38,181 nucleotides of DNA from Actinomycetota bacterium (GCA_947472655.1 CANJCG010000002.1:1-38181); one strand, 5' to 3'; positions 1-8,638 are shown, numbered from the stretch's first letter. Numbers and translations: made by a program. The notes: generated by a model from the letters alone, not told the origin.

Positions 1-22
1 GACTAACTGAGACACTGAACCC

Positions 23-754
23 ATGTCTTTCCTTCCCCAAGGACTGGTCTCGTTCATCGCGCAAGCGAAAGAAGACGTTGCATCAGTACTCGAGCGTGAC
101 CCTGCTGCGCGTTCAGCGCTAGAGGTGGCATTGCTCTATCCAGGTGTCCATGCTGTTTGGGCGCACCGCGTCAGCAACTCGCTTTGGAATGCTGGAGCGC
201 ATTTACCGGCCCGCGCGGTATCGCAGGCCACTCGGGCATTGACAGGCATCGAGATCCACCCAGCAGCTGTTATTGGACCGCGAGTGTTTATTGATCACGG
301 TGCTGGCGTAGTTATTGGTGAAACTTCCATCGTTGGTTCTGACGTCACTATTTATCACGGCGTAACTCTTGGTGGCACCAGCTTGAACCATGGCAAACGT
401 CATCCAACGGTCGGCGATCGCGTAACAATTGGCGCGGGGGCGAAAATTCTTGGCGACATCGAAGTTGGTTCTGATTCGCGCATTGGCGCTAATGCAGTTT
501 TAGTTCGTTCAGTCGATCCTGATTCAGTAGTTGTCGGCGTTCCGGGTCAAGTAGTTGCTCGAGCAGGTGTTCACACTGCTCGACCTCGCCACGATGCACA
601 AGACCGCAACGCTCCTGATCCTGTCGGCAGTGCAGTTCACGCATTGTTGGCTCGAGTCGAAAAATTAGAAACCGAAGTGACAGGCAAGGCATCACCTGGC
701 GGCGTTTACCGGCCAGTTGATGGAGTCTGGGAGTCCACTGACTTTTCTATTTAA
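23..754 (+). CDS. cysE: Serine O-acetyltransferase
   Basis: Transfers acetyl from acetyl-CoA to L-serine, giving O-acetylserine for cysteine synthesis in the cytoplasm. The 243-residue protein has a short alpha-helical N-terminus (about 1-75) followed by a left-handed beta-helix of hexapeptide repeats (about 76-180). Family active-site signatures are visible: DHG at 91-93, YHGVTLGGT at 111-119 and a KRHP loop at 125-128. It is the short form, without the long N-terminal domain of the E. coli enzyme, and has an extra hydrophilic tail of about 60 residues. The ATG at 23 has no clear Shine-Dalgarno sequence; a weak GACACT at 11-16 would fit a leaderless start. A cysK partner would have to lie to the left, outside the window. 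Family assignment is firm. Confidence 0.95.
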   Translation: MSFLPQGLVSFIAQAKEDVASVLERDPAARSALEVALLYPGVHAVWAHRVSNSLWNAGAHLPARAVSQATRALTGIEIHPAAVIGPRVFIDHGAGVVIGETSIVGSDVTIYHGVTLGGTSLNHGKRHPTVGDRVTIGAGAKILGDIEVGSDSRIGANAVLVRSVDPDSVVVGVPGQVVARAGVHTARPRHDAQDRNAPDPVGSAVHALLARVEKLETEVTGKASPGGVYRPVDGVWESTDFSI

Positions 755-777
755 TCTCGCGGATTTCAGGGGTCGAG

Positions 778-2019
778 CTACACCTGCTGCATTGCTGGAT
801 CGACTATAACTTTGTGAACCGCAGCAACCCGCTTGAAAACGTAGAACATTGGCAGCCCAAGCAGGATGAGAGCGGAAGCCGCGATAAGGAACACCGCTTC
901 GTAACCGATGTGGGCAGCGATGATGCCGCCAAAAGCCGGACCGAGCTGCGATGAAAGTGCTTGAACGCTTTGGTAAAGCCCAAACATCGAGCTCAAGGCT
1001 GCAGCCGTAACGACCGTTGGCAGCAGGGTAATCGCACTTGTTGTCAGGAATCCACCGAACAGCGACATCACAATTGCCAGAGCTGCCAGAGCTGCGACAG
1101 AGTTGACGAATCCCATTGGGATTAAGAACACGGCAACACCGATAGCTGAAATAAGCAAAACTTTTTGAAGCCCTATCTTGGTGATGGCGCGACCTGCAAG
1201 CACAGAAGCGACCGCACCCGCCGCAGAAATTCCGAAGAACAGCCATCCGATGATTGCGGTCGAATTGGACGAGTCTGGTAACAAGCTAATTACGTATGGC
1301 GGCAAAATCGGCTGCACCATTGGTGCGGCGAAACTCAAGAACAGCACGAGTGCAAGTGCCGCCCAAACGAGTGGTGACTTCAAGATGGCACGCATGCCTG
1401 GCTTATCTGCTGTATTTTTTGGTGCGAGTGCTCGTCTAGGCTCTTTAATCATAAAGATCGTGACGGCCGCGCCGGAGAACATCAATGCTCCCGCGACATA
1501 GAACGTGGTCTCGTAGCCCCAGGCTGCAATAAAACCAGCAGCAACGACAGGCCCCATCGCGATACCGCCCAGAGTCGCGCCTTGGAACTGGCCGAGCGCT
1601 TTAGGCAGGCGCATTGCTGGTGTTCCAGCCGCGATGAGAGCCATAGCTGCGGCTGGTGCCCCTGCCATGACGCCGATGAAGGTTCGAATCGCAACGATTT
1701 GCCAAATGCTGGTAGCAAAGCCAAAGAGCACCAAGCCGATCGCGCCACCAAGACAGGCGCGGATGAGCATGGGCTTTCGCCCATATTTATCGCCGAGAAT
1801 TCCCCAGATTGGGCCTGAAATGAAGGATCCAACTCCACCGAGACCGGTAGCGATTCCGGCCCACATGGCCGCATCTGGCCCGCTGACCGACGGGTCGATC
1901 TGCAAGATGTAGAGCGGGAGAAAGGGAATCGTAAAGGAAAACGTGATGCACAGCAGGAAGACGGCGAGCATCGAGGCGTAGTTATTGCGCTGCCAGCCGG
2001 GGGATCCTTCGTCTTCCAT
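778..2019 (-). CDS. MFS drug-efflux type transporter
   Basis: A 413-residue integral membrane protein of the major facilitator superfamily with about 12 hydrophobic segments. MFS motif A, GDKYGRKP (76-83), sits in the loop between helices 2 and 3, as in drug:H+ antiporters of the TetA/multidrug type. The substrate cannot be told from sequence. The ATG at 2019 is preceded on its strand by AGAGGA five bases upstream, a good ribosome binding site, so unlike many neighbours this mRNA has a leader. It is transcribed divergently from oxyR across 146 bp containing an inverted repeat, the usual arrangement for a transporter under control of an adjacent LysR-type regulator. That it exports an oxidative-stress-related compound is inference only. 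Confidence 0.9.
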   Translation of the reverse strand: MEDEGSPGWQRNNYASMLAVFLLCITFSFTIPFLPLYILQIDPSVSGPDAAMWAGIATGLGGVGSFISGPIWGILGDKYGRKPMLIRACLGGAIGLVLFGFATSIWQIVAIRTFIGVMAGAPAAAMALIAAGTPAMRLPKALGQFQGATLGGIAMGPVVAAGFIAAWGYETTFYVAGALMFSGAAVTIFMIKEPRRALAPKNTADKPGMRAILKSPLVWAALALVLFLSFAAPMVQPILPPYVISLLPDSSNSTAIIGWLFFGISAAGAVASVLAGRAITKIGLQKVLLISAIGVAVFLIPMGFVNSVAALAALAIVMSLFGGFLTTSAITLLPTVVTAAALSSMFGLYQSVQALSSQLGPAFGGIIAAHIGYEAVFLIAASALILLGLPMFYVFKRVAAVHKVIVDPAMQQV

Positions 2020-2060
2020 TTTTTCCTCTTCGGTCGGTCCGTTTTCACGTGCTGTAAAGG

Positions 2061-2066
2061 AAGATA
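2061..2066 (-). promoter_or_regulatory. Candidate -10 for the MFS gene
   Basis: TATCTT on the minus strand would start transcription about 35 bases before the MFS ATG, leaving room for the AGAGGA ribosome binding site. The -35 is not convincing, so this is tentative. Confidence 0.35.
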
Positions 2067-2095
2067 GTGGACATTTCGAGAGGAGGGAGCCTTAT

Positions 2096-2108
2096 CGAAA
2101 GTATTTCG
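2096..2108. promoter_or_regulatory. Inverted repeat, candidate OxyR/LysR operator
   Basis: CGAAA-GTA-TTTCG is a perfect 5+3+5 dyad in the MFS/oxyR intergenic region. It is centred about 64 bases before the predicted oxyR transcription start, the usual place for the recognition site of a LysR-family regulator that controls itself and a divergent neighbour. A CTTATCG half-site overlaps the left arm. The binding protein is inferred from position alone. Confidence 0.45.
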
Positions 2109-2153
2109 GTTACTTTTCACGATTGGTCAATTCAAGATCCCATGTTGATCTCA

Positions 2154-2159
2154 TAGAGT
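2154..2159 (+). promoter_or_regulatory. -10 TAGAGT, leaderless oxyR start
   Basis: TAGAGT ends six bases before the oxyR ATG, so transcription should begin on or next to the start codon. TTCAAG at 2131-2136 is a possible -35 with a 17-base spacer. Confidence 0.6.
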
Positions 2160-2165
2160 TTAGCT

Positions 2166-3092
2166 ATGGCCGCAATCACAATCGTTCAACTTCGTGCATT
2201 CGTCGCGATCGCTCAGACCGCACATTTTGGCGATGCCGCTGCGCTCATCGGGGTATCTCAACCCACGCTGAGCCAAGCCCTGTCCACTCTTGAGGCCAAC
2301 CTCGATGTCCAGCTGATTGAACGAAACCCTCGAAAAGTTTTGGTGACGAAAGCCGGGGTGACGTTGCTGCCCCTTGCCCAACAAGCAATCGCGGCGGTGG
2401 ACGCGGTAGTGGAAGCAGCCGAACCAGCTCGTTGGCTCAGTGGACCGATGCGACTGGGCGTTATCCCCACAATCGCGCCGTACCTCTTGCCTTCAGTTCT
2501 GCGCATTTTGCAACGCGAAGCTCCGGATCTCGAACTATCTGTGCATGAAGATCAGACGTGGCGTTTGATAGATGCACTAAAGCGAGGAGATATCGACGTC
2601 GCGATACTGGCCTTGCCGACGAGCGAACTTGGCCTACAGGAAATTCCCATGTACATCGAAGACTTCGTCTTAGCGTTGCCTGCAAAAAGTGATCTGGCTG
2701 GTCGAGTTGACGTAGACCCAAAGACCCTTGCCAGTCTGCACCTACTACTTCTTGATGAAGGGCATTGCCTGCGTGATCAAGCACTCGATGTGTGCGCTCA
2801 GGCTGGAGCACATGATGCAGGTAACGATCCAGCTCGCGCGTCGTCTCTCGCGACAATTGTGCAACTCGTGTCCGCGGGACTTGGAGCCACGCTGCTTCCT
2901 GCAACTGCGGTGTCGGTGGAAGCTCGTGGCGCGGCTCTTGGGATAGCGCACTTTAAGGCGCCTGCTCCAGGGCGAACGATCGGCTTGGTCTACCGCGCAT
3001 CAACGCGTAGGGCTCAAGAACTTGAGGATCTCGCAGAGATCCTGCGTCGATCAGTTATCAAGGGCAAGCTTGCAGCTCGACCGCTTTGGTGA
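2166..3092 (+). CDS. oxyR: Hydrogen peroxide-sensing LysR regulator OxyR
   Basis: A 308-residue LysR-type regulator: N-terminal winged helix-turn-helix (about 5-65, including SQPTLSQALSTLE) and a C-terminal sensing domain (about 92-300). The identification as OxyR rests on the GHCLRDQALDVC segment with Cys201 and Cys210. Their nine-residue spacing and context match the peroxide-sensing pair Cys199/Cys208 of E. coli OxyR, which form a disulfide on oxidation. The ASSLATIVQLVSAG stretch further on is also OxyR-like. Start: ATG at 2166, apparently leaderless behind TAGAGT. It is divergent from an MFS exporter. No catalase or alkyl hydroperoxide reductase gene lies beside it, so the classical targets must be elsewhere. 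Confidence 0.93.
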   Translation: MAAITIVQLRAFVAIAQTAHFGDAAALIGVSQPTLSQALSTLEANLDVQLIERNPRKVLVTKAGVTLLPLAQQAIAAVDAVVEAAEPARWLSGPMRLGVIPTIAPYLLPSVLRILQREAPDLELSVHEDQTWRLIDALKRGDIDVAILALPTSELGLQEIPMYIEDFVLALPAKSDLAGRVDVDPKTLASLHLLLLDEGHCLRDQALDVCAQAGAHDAGNDPARASSLATIVQLVSAGLGATLLPATAVSVEARGAALGIAHFKAPAPGRTIGLVYRASTRRAQELEDLAEILRRSVIKGKLAARPLW

Positions 3093-3148
3093 GGCAGGCG
3101 AAGTTTCTGAAGTTGCGACTAAACCTGTCGGGATTCGCATTTGTGACA

Positions 3149-3154
3149 TATGCT
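3149..3154 (+). promoter_or_regulatory. Candidate -10 for the SDR gene
   Basis: TATGCT lies about 35 bases before the SDR start codon in the 97-bp gap after oxyR. No good -35 is seen. Confidence 0.3.
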
Positions 3155-3189
3155 CTGGGGCCAAGATCAGTCAATAGCGGGAGCGACAC

Positions 3190-3948
3190 ATGGACACTGC
3201 ACGGCATACGGGCAAGATCGTCATCGTCACGGGAGCAGCGAGCGGAATTGGTCGTGCATCCGCGATTCGATTTGCCGCTGAGGGTGGATCAGTTTTCGGC
3301 TTCGACATCAATGAATCCGGTTTGCAGGAAACACAAAAGCTGATTGCCGCCAGCGGAGGCAAGTGCGAAATTATTTATGGTGATGTCACGATCCAAGCTG
3401 ATGTCGACCGCTTAGTTGCTGCGGTGGGATCTCGAATCGATGTGCTGGCCAATATTGCCGGAATCATGGATAACTTCCGCACTCTAGGCGAGGTTGACGA
3501 CGCAACGTGGGATCGAGTCCTTGATGTGAACCTCACAGGTGTCATGCGACTTTCGCGGGCCGCATTGCCCGTGATGATCGCTCAAGGTGGGGGAGCCATG
3601 GTGACTGTTGCATCGAAAGCATCACTTGGAGCCGGTGCATCAGGCATTGCCTATACCGCGAGCAAACATGCGGTTATTGGACTTGTTAAGAGCACTGCTT
3701 ATTTTTACGGGACCCAAGGCATTCGATCCAACGCAGTTTTACCTGGACCGGTTGATACGAATATCGGCACGACTTCGGCACCACATTCAGAATGGGCGAT
3801 GCAGCGTGCGCATTTATCGATGGCAACGCTCACCAAATCTGCAGAGCCTGATCAAATTGCATCAGTCATTTCTTGGCTCGCTTGCGATGAAGCATCGAAC
3901 ATGAATGGCTCGGTGGTTTCCGCCGACGGAGGTTGGGCCACTGCTTAA
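3190..3948 (+). CDS. SDR family NAD(P)-dependent oxidoreductase
   Basis: A 252-residue classical short-chain dehydrogenase/reductase. It has the Rossmann cofactor motif TGAASGIG (14-21), the structural NIAG motif, and the catalytic YTASK (Tyr155, Lys159). An acidic residue after the second strand (FGFDIN) suggests NAD(H) rather than NADP(H), which is inference. The ATG at 3190 has GGGAG six to seven bases upstream. It stands alone between oxyR and fbiC on the same strand, with 97 bp before and about 150 bp after, so it is probably its own unit. The substrate is unknown; alcohol/ketone or sugar-derived substrates are all possible for this family. Confidence 0.88.
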   Translation: MDTARHTGKIVIVTGAASGIGRASAIRFAAEGGSVFGFDINESGLQETQKLIAASGGKCEIIYGDVTIQADVDRLVAAVGSRIDVLANIAGIMDNFRTLGEVDDATWDRVLDVNLTGVMRLSRAALPVMIAQGGGAMVTVASKASLGAGASGIAYTASKHAVIGLVKSTAYFYGTQGIRSNAVLPGPVDTNIGTTSAPHSEWAMQRAHLSMATLTKSAEPDQIASVISWLACDEASNMNGSVVSADGGWATA

Positions 3949-4051
3949 TGGCTATTTATGCACTGCTTGTTCAATCTTCCGCCTTCCAACCCTGTGAATT
4001 GGGTCAGAAGTCTTTAGCTACGAATCTGGAGCAGTTCGCACTGAGAAAAAC

Positions 4052-4070
4052 ATGACACCTGTATTGTCAT
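4052..4070. promoter_or_regulatory. Inverted repeat upstream of fbiC, candidate operator
   Basis: ATGACA-N7-TGTCAT is a perfect 6-bp dyad. A third TGTCAT follows at 4080-4085, just before the fbiC ribosome binding site. The left arm could also act as a -35 (ATGACA), with TCAGAT at 4075-4080 as -10 and a 17-base spacer, so a bound regulator would overlap the promoter. The regulator is not identifiable. Confidence 0.45.
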
Positions 4071-4101
4071 AAGTTCAGATGTCATCACAGTGGAGGCGAT
4101 G

Positions 4102-6396
4102 GTGAGTAGCAAAGTTGCTCGCAGGCGCGTCACCTATTCCCCAAAAGTCTTTATTCCACTCACAACGCTGTGCCGCGATCGCTGTGGATACTGCACCTTC
4201 GCCCAGTCGCCAGCCCACGTAGCCCCGTATTTGACCCTCGAAGAAGTTGTCGAGATCGCTAAAGCGGGTGCTGAAGTGGGATGTCACGAGGCCCTGTTCA
4301 CACTTGGTGAAGCTCCTGAAGATCGATACCCGGTGGCCCGCGAGTGGCTTGATGCCCACGGCTACACCTCAACGGTCGACTACCTTGTGGCGGCCTGCCA
4401 AGCCGTTCTCGACGAAACGGGTCTACTGCCGCATGCCAATGCCGGCGCGATCTCGAAAGAAGAACTCCTACGCCTGCGTGCGGTAGCGCCAAGTCAAGGA
4501 ATGATGATTGAGACCCTTCGAGCTGATTTGCCAGCACATCGTGGCGCCCCTGATAAAACCCCTGAGCGTCGATTGGCCACGCTGGAGGCTGCCGGCGAAC
4601 TGAAGATTCCCTTCACCACCGGGATTCTTGTGGGTATCGGCGAGAGTCGAGAAGACCGAATCGAAGCGTTGGAAGCTATAGCTGCGTCACATGCACGGCA
4701 CGGACACGTTCAAGAGGTCATCGTTCAAAATTTCATGCCTAAGGCTGACACCGTGATGCGTCTGACCCCGGCATGTAGCGAAGAAGACCACCTCGACGCG
4801 ATTGCACTTGCACGAGCGATCTTGCCTGCTGATGTGCATGTACAGGCACCGCCAAACCTGGTAGACGATGCTGGCTCACTACTGAATGCAGGCATCGACG
4901 ATTTTGGTGGAATCTCACCAATTACGGCCGATCATGTAAACCCTGAACGCCCTTGGCCGCATATTGCAGATTTACGCGAGATAACTGAGGCAAGAGGTCA
5001 GGCGCTCGTTCCACGATTAACAATTCACCCTGAGTTTGTTTTGCAAGCAGATGTGTGGATCGACCCGGTCCTGCATTTTGCAGTGATGGACAGAAGCGAT
5101 TCTGAAGGTCTTGCCCGTGACGATGCTGGTGCGTTTTTTCCTGAACGCTATGAGCAAGCAAAGAATGTGGGCACCGGACCCGAGGTTATTCAGATTGGTC
5201 GACGCTCGACTTCATGGTATTCGGGATCAGATCAGACTCCAGAGATTCTCATCGGTGGTGCTGCAGCCGCTGAAGTAAGCGGCGCTGTCGGTGAGGTACT
5301 ACAAGGAGTCAGGCAAGGCCAGATTCCTGACGAAGCCCAGTTGGTTTCCTTGTTCTCTGCGCGAGGTTCTGAGGTTCTCGCGGTGGCAGCTCTTGCAGAT
5401 GAACTTCGTGAAGCGGTCAATGGTGATGTTGTTACCTTCGTGAGAAATCGCAACATCAACTACACCAATGTCTGCACATTCAAGTGCAAGTTTTGTGCGT
5501 TCTCCAAAGGCCCAGCTACGTTGAACCTTCGTGGTGAACCGTATTTGCTCACAGGATCTGACGTTGCCGATCGCGCAGTCGAGGCTCTCGAACTCGGTGC
5601 AACAGAGGTATGTCTACAAGGTGGAATTCATCCTGATTTCAATGGACAGACATACCTGGATATCTTGCGAGAGGTGCGTGATGCGGCACCTAGTATCCAT
5701 ATTCATGCCTTCTCTGCTCTCGAAGTCTGGGAGGGCGCGCGTCGACTCGGAATCCCACTTCGTGAATTCCTTATTAACCTGCGCGACAGTGGTCTTCGCT
5801 CACTTCCCGGAACCGCCGCCGAAATTCTTGATGATGAAATCAGAAAAGTTATATGCGCTGACAAAGTCAATACAGAGCAGTGGCTTGAAGTGCACGAAAC
5901 TGCACACGAAGTCGGCTTGAAATCCAACGTAACAATAATGTTCGGCACTATTGAGCGACCAGTTCATTGGGCTAGACATCTGATTCGCACGCGCGAACTT
6001 CAGGCGCACACAGGTGGCTTTACTGAGTTTGTGCCGCTTCCGTTCGTGCACATGGCCGCACCAATTTATTTGAAGAAGGGTGCTCGTCGCGGACCAACGT
6101 GGCGCGAAACCGTGTTGATGCACTCGGTTGGCAGAATCGCGTATCACGGTTCTATCCATAATATTCAGGCATCTTGGGTCAAACTCGGCACCAGTGGCGC
6201 GCAGCAACTGTTGCGTGCTGGCGTCAATGACCTTGGTGGCACGTTGATGGATGAAAATATTTCGCGGGCGGCTGGCGCAACACATGGCCAAGGCATCACT
6301 GTTGAAGAGTTTGCAGAGATCACGAATCCAATTGGTCGAATTCTGCAGGAGCGATCAACTCTGTATGGGCCAGCGCACGCTCCAGTAAAGGTGTGA
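4102..6396 (+). CDS. fbiC: FbiC, fused CofG/CofH 7,8-didemethyl-8-hydroxy-5-deazariboflavin synthase
   Basis: Makes Fo, the deazaflavin core of coenzyme F420, from tyrosine and the flavin precursor 5-amino-6-ribitylaminouracil. It is two radical-SAM enzymes in one chain. The N-terminal CofG half has CRDRCGYC (Cys24, Cys28, Cys31) and the C-terminal CofH half has CTFKCKFC (Cys458, Cys462, Cys465), each a CxxxCxxC motif for a 4Fe-4S cluster. At about 764 residues it is shorter than the mycobacterial protein, mainly through a missing N-terminal extension. Start choice: GTG at 4102 has GGAGG five bases upstream; ATG 4099 would be too close to it, and GTG 4090 lies before it. The downstream P450 begins one base after the stop, so the two form an operon. 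The genes that add lactate and glutamates (fbiA, fbiB, fbiD) are not in the window. Confidence 0.95.
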   Translation: MSSKVARRRVTYSPKVFIPLTTLCRDRCGYCTFAQSPAHVAPYLTLEEVVEIAKAGAEVGCHEALFTLGEAPEDRYPVAREWLDAHGYTSTVDYLVAACQAVLDETGLLPHANAGAISKEELLRLRAVAPSQGMMIETLRADLPAHRGAPDKTPERRLATLEAAGELKIPFTTGILVGIGESREDRIEALEAIAASHARHGHVQEVIVQNFMPKADTVMRLTPACSEEDHLDAIALARAILPADVHVQAPPNLVDDAGSLLNAGIDDFGGISPITADHVNPERPWPHIADLREITEARGQALVPRLTIHPEFVLQADVWIDPVLHFAVMDRSDSEGLARDDAGAFFPERYEQAKNVGTGPEVIQIGRRSTSWYSGSDQTPEILIGGAAAAEVSGAVGEVLQGVRQGQIPDEAQLVSLFSARGSEVLAVAALADELREAVNGDVVTFVRNRNINYTNVCTFKCKFCAFSKGPATLNLRGEPYLLTGSDVADRAVEALELGATEVCLQGGIHPDFNGQTYLDILREVRDAAPSIHIHAFSALEVWEGARRLGIPLREFLINLRDSGLRSLPGTAAEILDDEIRKVICADKVNTEQWLEVHETAHEVGLKSNVTIMFGTIERPVHWARHLIRTRELQAHTGGFTEFVPLPFVHMAAPIYLKKGARRGPTWRETVLMHSVGRIAYHGSIHNIQASWVKLGTSGAQQLLRAGVNDLGGTLMDENISRAAGATHGQGITVEEFAEITNPIGRILQERSTLYGPAHAPVKV

Positions 6397-6397
6397 T

Positions 6398-7780
6398 GTG
6401 CCGGAACTGGTAGTTCCTGACCGTAAATACATGGGCACCCCAGCAACGGCTCCCGGGCCATCTGGGCGCGAAATGTTGCCAGCCTTCGCAGCAATCCGTC
6501 GCGATCCTTTGGAGTATCTCAATCGCATTTGGCAGACCTTTGGAGATATCGCGCAATTCCCCATTCCTCGGCCTCCGAGTTATCTCGTGTCTCATCCCGA
6601 TGCGGTCAAGCGCGTGCTTGTGGATCGCCCTCGTGAATACAGTAAAGAAACCATCCAATACAGAGCTTTGTCGCTTGTAACAGGTGGTGGCCTGCTTACT
6701 GCTTTGGATTCACCCTGGAAAGAACATCGGTTGATGTTGCAACCGGCATTTCATCCGCGCCAACTTGAACCGCTTGTTCGGCAGGTTGACATTGGAACGC
6801 GTCGGTTGATGGCGCAATGGAGTGAACTTCCAGATGGTGCTTTAGTTGATATCGAACAAGCGATGCTGAGGGTGGCATTAGAGACCGTTGGCCACGCCTT
6901 ATTCACCGAGGATCTGTCTGGTGATGCGGCAGACCTCACGAGTGCAACCTTAGACGCGCTCGAGGTCGTGGTCGCCCGAGCTCGTGTACCAATCACTCCT
7001 CCTGTATGGATGCCTACTCCAGCGAATCGGCGATTAAAGCGTGCCAATGCAACCCTTGATACGGCAGTTTCAAGGATTGTCGCCTTGCGCCGCGCCGGCC
7101 AGCCTTCATCAACACCGGATGTGTTAGATCTACTTATTGCTGCACGAAACCTGGGTGGGCAACCGCTGACAGAGCGGGAGATACGCGATGAAATCGTGAC
7201 ATTCATTGTGGCTGGCCACGAGACAGTTGCCGCAGCTCTCACATGGAGTTGGGCTTTGCTTGCTGCCCATCCGAAGATTCAAGATCAGCTGCACAGCGAA
7301 GTCAATGCTGTGGTTTCCCCAGCTGATCTCAGATTGGATCAGTTAAGTGAACTTCCATTCACTCGAGCTTGCATCGACGAAGCCCTGCGCTTGTATCCAC
7401 CGGCTTGGCTCATCACACGTAAGGCGCTTTCAGAAGATGAACTTGTAGGTGCTCATATCCCAGCAGGAGCCCTCATCATCATGAGTCCATGGCTTGTTCA
7501 CCGCCACCCAGACTTCTGGAGCGAGCCAAACTCTTATATTCCGAGTCGATTTCTTGACGGGAGTGTCACTCGCCATGCATTCATTCCGTTTGGCAATGGC
7601 TTACGTCTTTGCATAGGCAGGGATTTTGCTTATGCCGAAGCAATCGCTGTAGTGGCTCGATTGGCATCGCGTTTCACCCTGAGCTACCCCGACAGCAACG
7701 TGATTCCTGACGTTAATCCGAGTGTGACTATGCGGCCGATTGGCGGGCTCCACCTGCAAGTGAAAACTCGTATCGGGTGA
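6398..7780 (+). CDS. Cytochrome P450
   Basis: A complete 460-residue soluble P450 monooxygenase. The I-helix oxygen-activation motif AGHET is at 272-276, the K-helix ExxR at Glu328-Arg331, and the haem-binding loop FGNGLRLCIG carries the proximal thiolate Cys405. There is no N-terminal membrane anchor. A WKEHRLMLQPAF segment (C-helix) resembles P450s that act on hydrophobic substrates such as fatty acids, terpenoids or carotenoids, but the substrate cannot be assigned. The GTG start at 6398 lies one base after the fbiC stop, and AAAGGTG five bases upstream (inside fbiC) serves as ribosome binding site, implying translational coupling. No ferredoxin or ferredoxin reductase gene is adjacent, so its electron donor is encoded elsewhere. 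Confidence 0.94.
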   Translation: MPELVVPDRKYMGTPATAPGPSGREMLPAFAAIRRDPLEYLNRIWQTFGDIAQFPIPRPPSYLVSHPDAVKRVLVDRPREYSKETIQYRALSLVTGGGLLTALDSPWKEHRLMLQPAFHPRQLEPLVRQVDIGTRRLMAQWSELPDGALVDIEQAMLRVALETVGHALFTEDLSGDAADLTSATLDALEVVVARARVPITPPVWMPTPANRRLKRANATLDTAVSRIVALRRAGQPSSTPDVLDLLIAARNLGGQPLTEREIRDEIVTFIVAGHETVAAALTWSWALLAAHPKIQDQLHSEVNAVVSPADLRLDQLSELPFTRACIDEALRLYPPAWLITRKALSEDELVGAHIPAGALIIMSPWLVHRHPDFWSEPNSYIPSRFLDGSVTRHAFIPFGNGLRLCIGRDFAYAEAIAVVARLASRFTLSYPDSNVIPDVNPSVTMRPIGGLHLQVKTRIG

Positions 7781-7796
7781 AAGCTTCCCGAGCGAT

Positions 7797-8597
7797 TCAG
7801 GCTTCTAGTTGGTGAATCACGCGATCGTGCAGCAATCCGTTTGTCACAACAAGTGAACCACCCTGTAGGGCGGGACTCCCGTCAAAAGCAGTGGCTTTGC
7901 CGCCAGCCTCTTCGATGATAGGAATCAGCGCAGCTATGTCCCAGGCACCGAGTTCTGGCTCTGCGGAAATATCAACGGCACCTTCAGCAACGAGCATGTG
8001 TGACCAGAAATCACCGTAAGCGCGTTGGCGCCAAGTTGATGAGTTGAGCGAAGAAAGTGCATCATTCTTGGGCCAGCCGATCGCATCTGAATATGAGAAT
8101 GAAGCGTCGCTTATTTCAGTAATGCCGCTCACCTGTATGCGCTTAGGCTCAGTTCCCAGTGCTCGTGTCCAAGCTCCAGAATTTTTTGCGGCCCACCATC
8201 GTCGGCTCAAAGCGGGGGCGGATACCACGCCGAGCACCGGCACACCGTTAATGGTTAGTGCAATCAAGGTAGACCAAACCGGTACACCGCGAACGTAGTT
8301 TTTTGTTCCATCAATCGGATCCAAGATCCAGCGACGATTACTCGTGATTGCAGATGCACCGAATTCTTCACCGAGAATGTCATCAAGTGGACGCTCTTGC
8401 ATCAGAACTTCGCGCAGGAGTTTTTCTGCCGACTGATCTGCTTCTGTTACGGGCGTAAGGTCGGGCTTGGTTTCAATGCGTAATGAACTGGACTGAAAAG
8501 TCTTCATCGTGACTAGGTCAGCGTGGTCGGCCATTGCTAAGGCGAGTTCGAGGTCAGCAGCTAATGAAGTCAGGTCAGCGCTCAATGATTTGGACAC
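7797..8597 (-). CDS. hisN: Inositol monophosphatase family, histidinol-phosphatase type
   Basis: A 266-residue Mg2+-dependent phosphatase of the IMPase superfamily. Metal-ligand motifs are in order: Glu77 in GEEFG, DPIDGTKN at 93-100, and AWD at 218-220. In actinobacteria, family members next to aroA and rsgA are usually annotated HisN, which dephosphorylates histidinol phosphate in histidine synthesis. Inositol-1-phosphatase activity is the main alternative and cannot be excluded by eye. The GTG start at 8597 lies seven bases after TAGATT, consistent with a leaderless mRNA. Its 3' end faces the P450 gene with a 16-bp gap, and its start is divergent from a DUF2231 gene 49 bp away. Confidence 0.88.
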   Translation of the reverse strand: MSKSLSADLTSLAADLELALAMADHADLVTMKTFQSSSLRIETKPDLTPVTEADQSAEKLLREVLMQERPLDDILGEEFGASAITSNRRWILDPIDGTKNYVRGVPVWSTLIALTINGVPVLGVVSAPALSRRWWAAKNSGAWTRALGTEPKRIQVSGITEISDASFSYSDAIGWPKNDALSSLNSSTWRQRAYGDFWSHMLVAEGAVDISAEPELGAWDIAALIPIIEEAGGKATAFDGSPALQGGSLVVTNGLLHDRVIHQLEA

Positions 8598-8604
8598 AGA
8601 ATAG

Positions 8605-8610
8605 AATCTA
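8605..8610 (-). promoter_or_regulatory. -10 TAGATT, leaderless hisN start
   Basis: TAGATT on the minus strand ends seven bases before the hisN GTG. Confidence 0.5.
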
Positions 8611-8632
8611 GTCCTTGGATCGGAAGCCGGCG

Positions 8633-8638
8633 TAGACT
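8633..8638 (+). promoter_or_regulatory. -10 TAGACT, leaderless DUF2231 start
   Basis: TAGACT ends eight bases before the DUF2231 ATG. With the hisN hexamer it makes a back-to-back promoter pair inside a 49-bp intergenic region. Confidence 0.5.

Noticed and set aside
692..2120. Long overlapping frames opposite and across the MFS gene
   Set aside because: They are shadows in other frames, with low-complexity Arg/Ser-rich translations and no domain.
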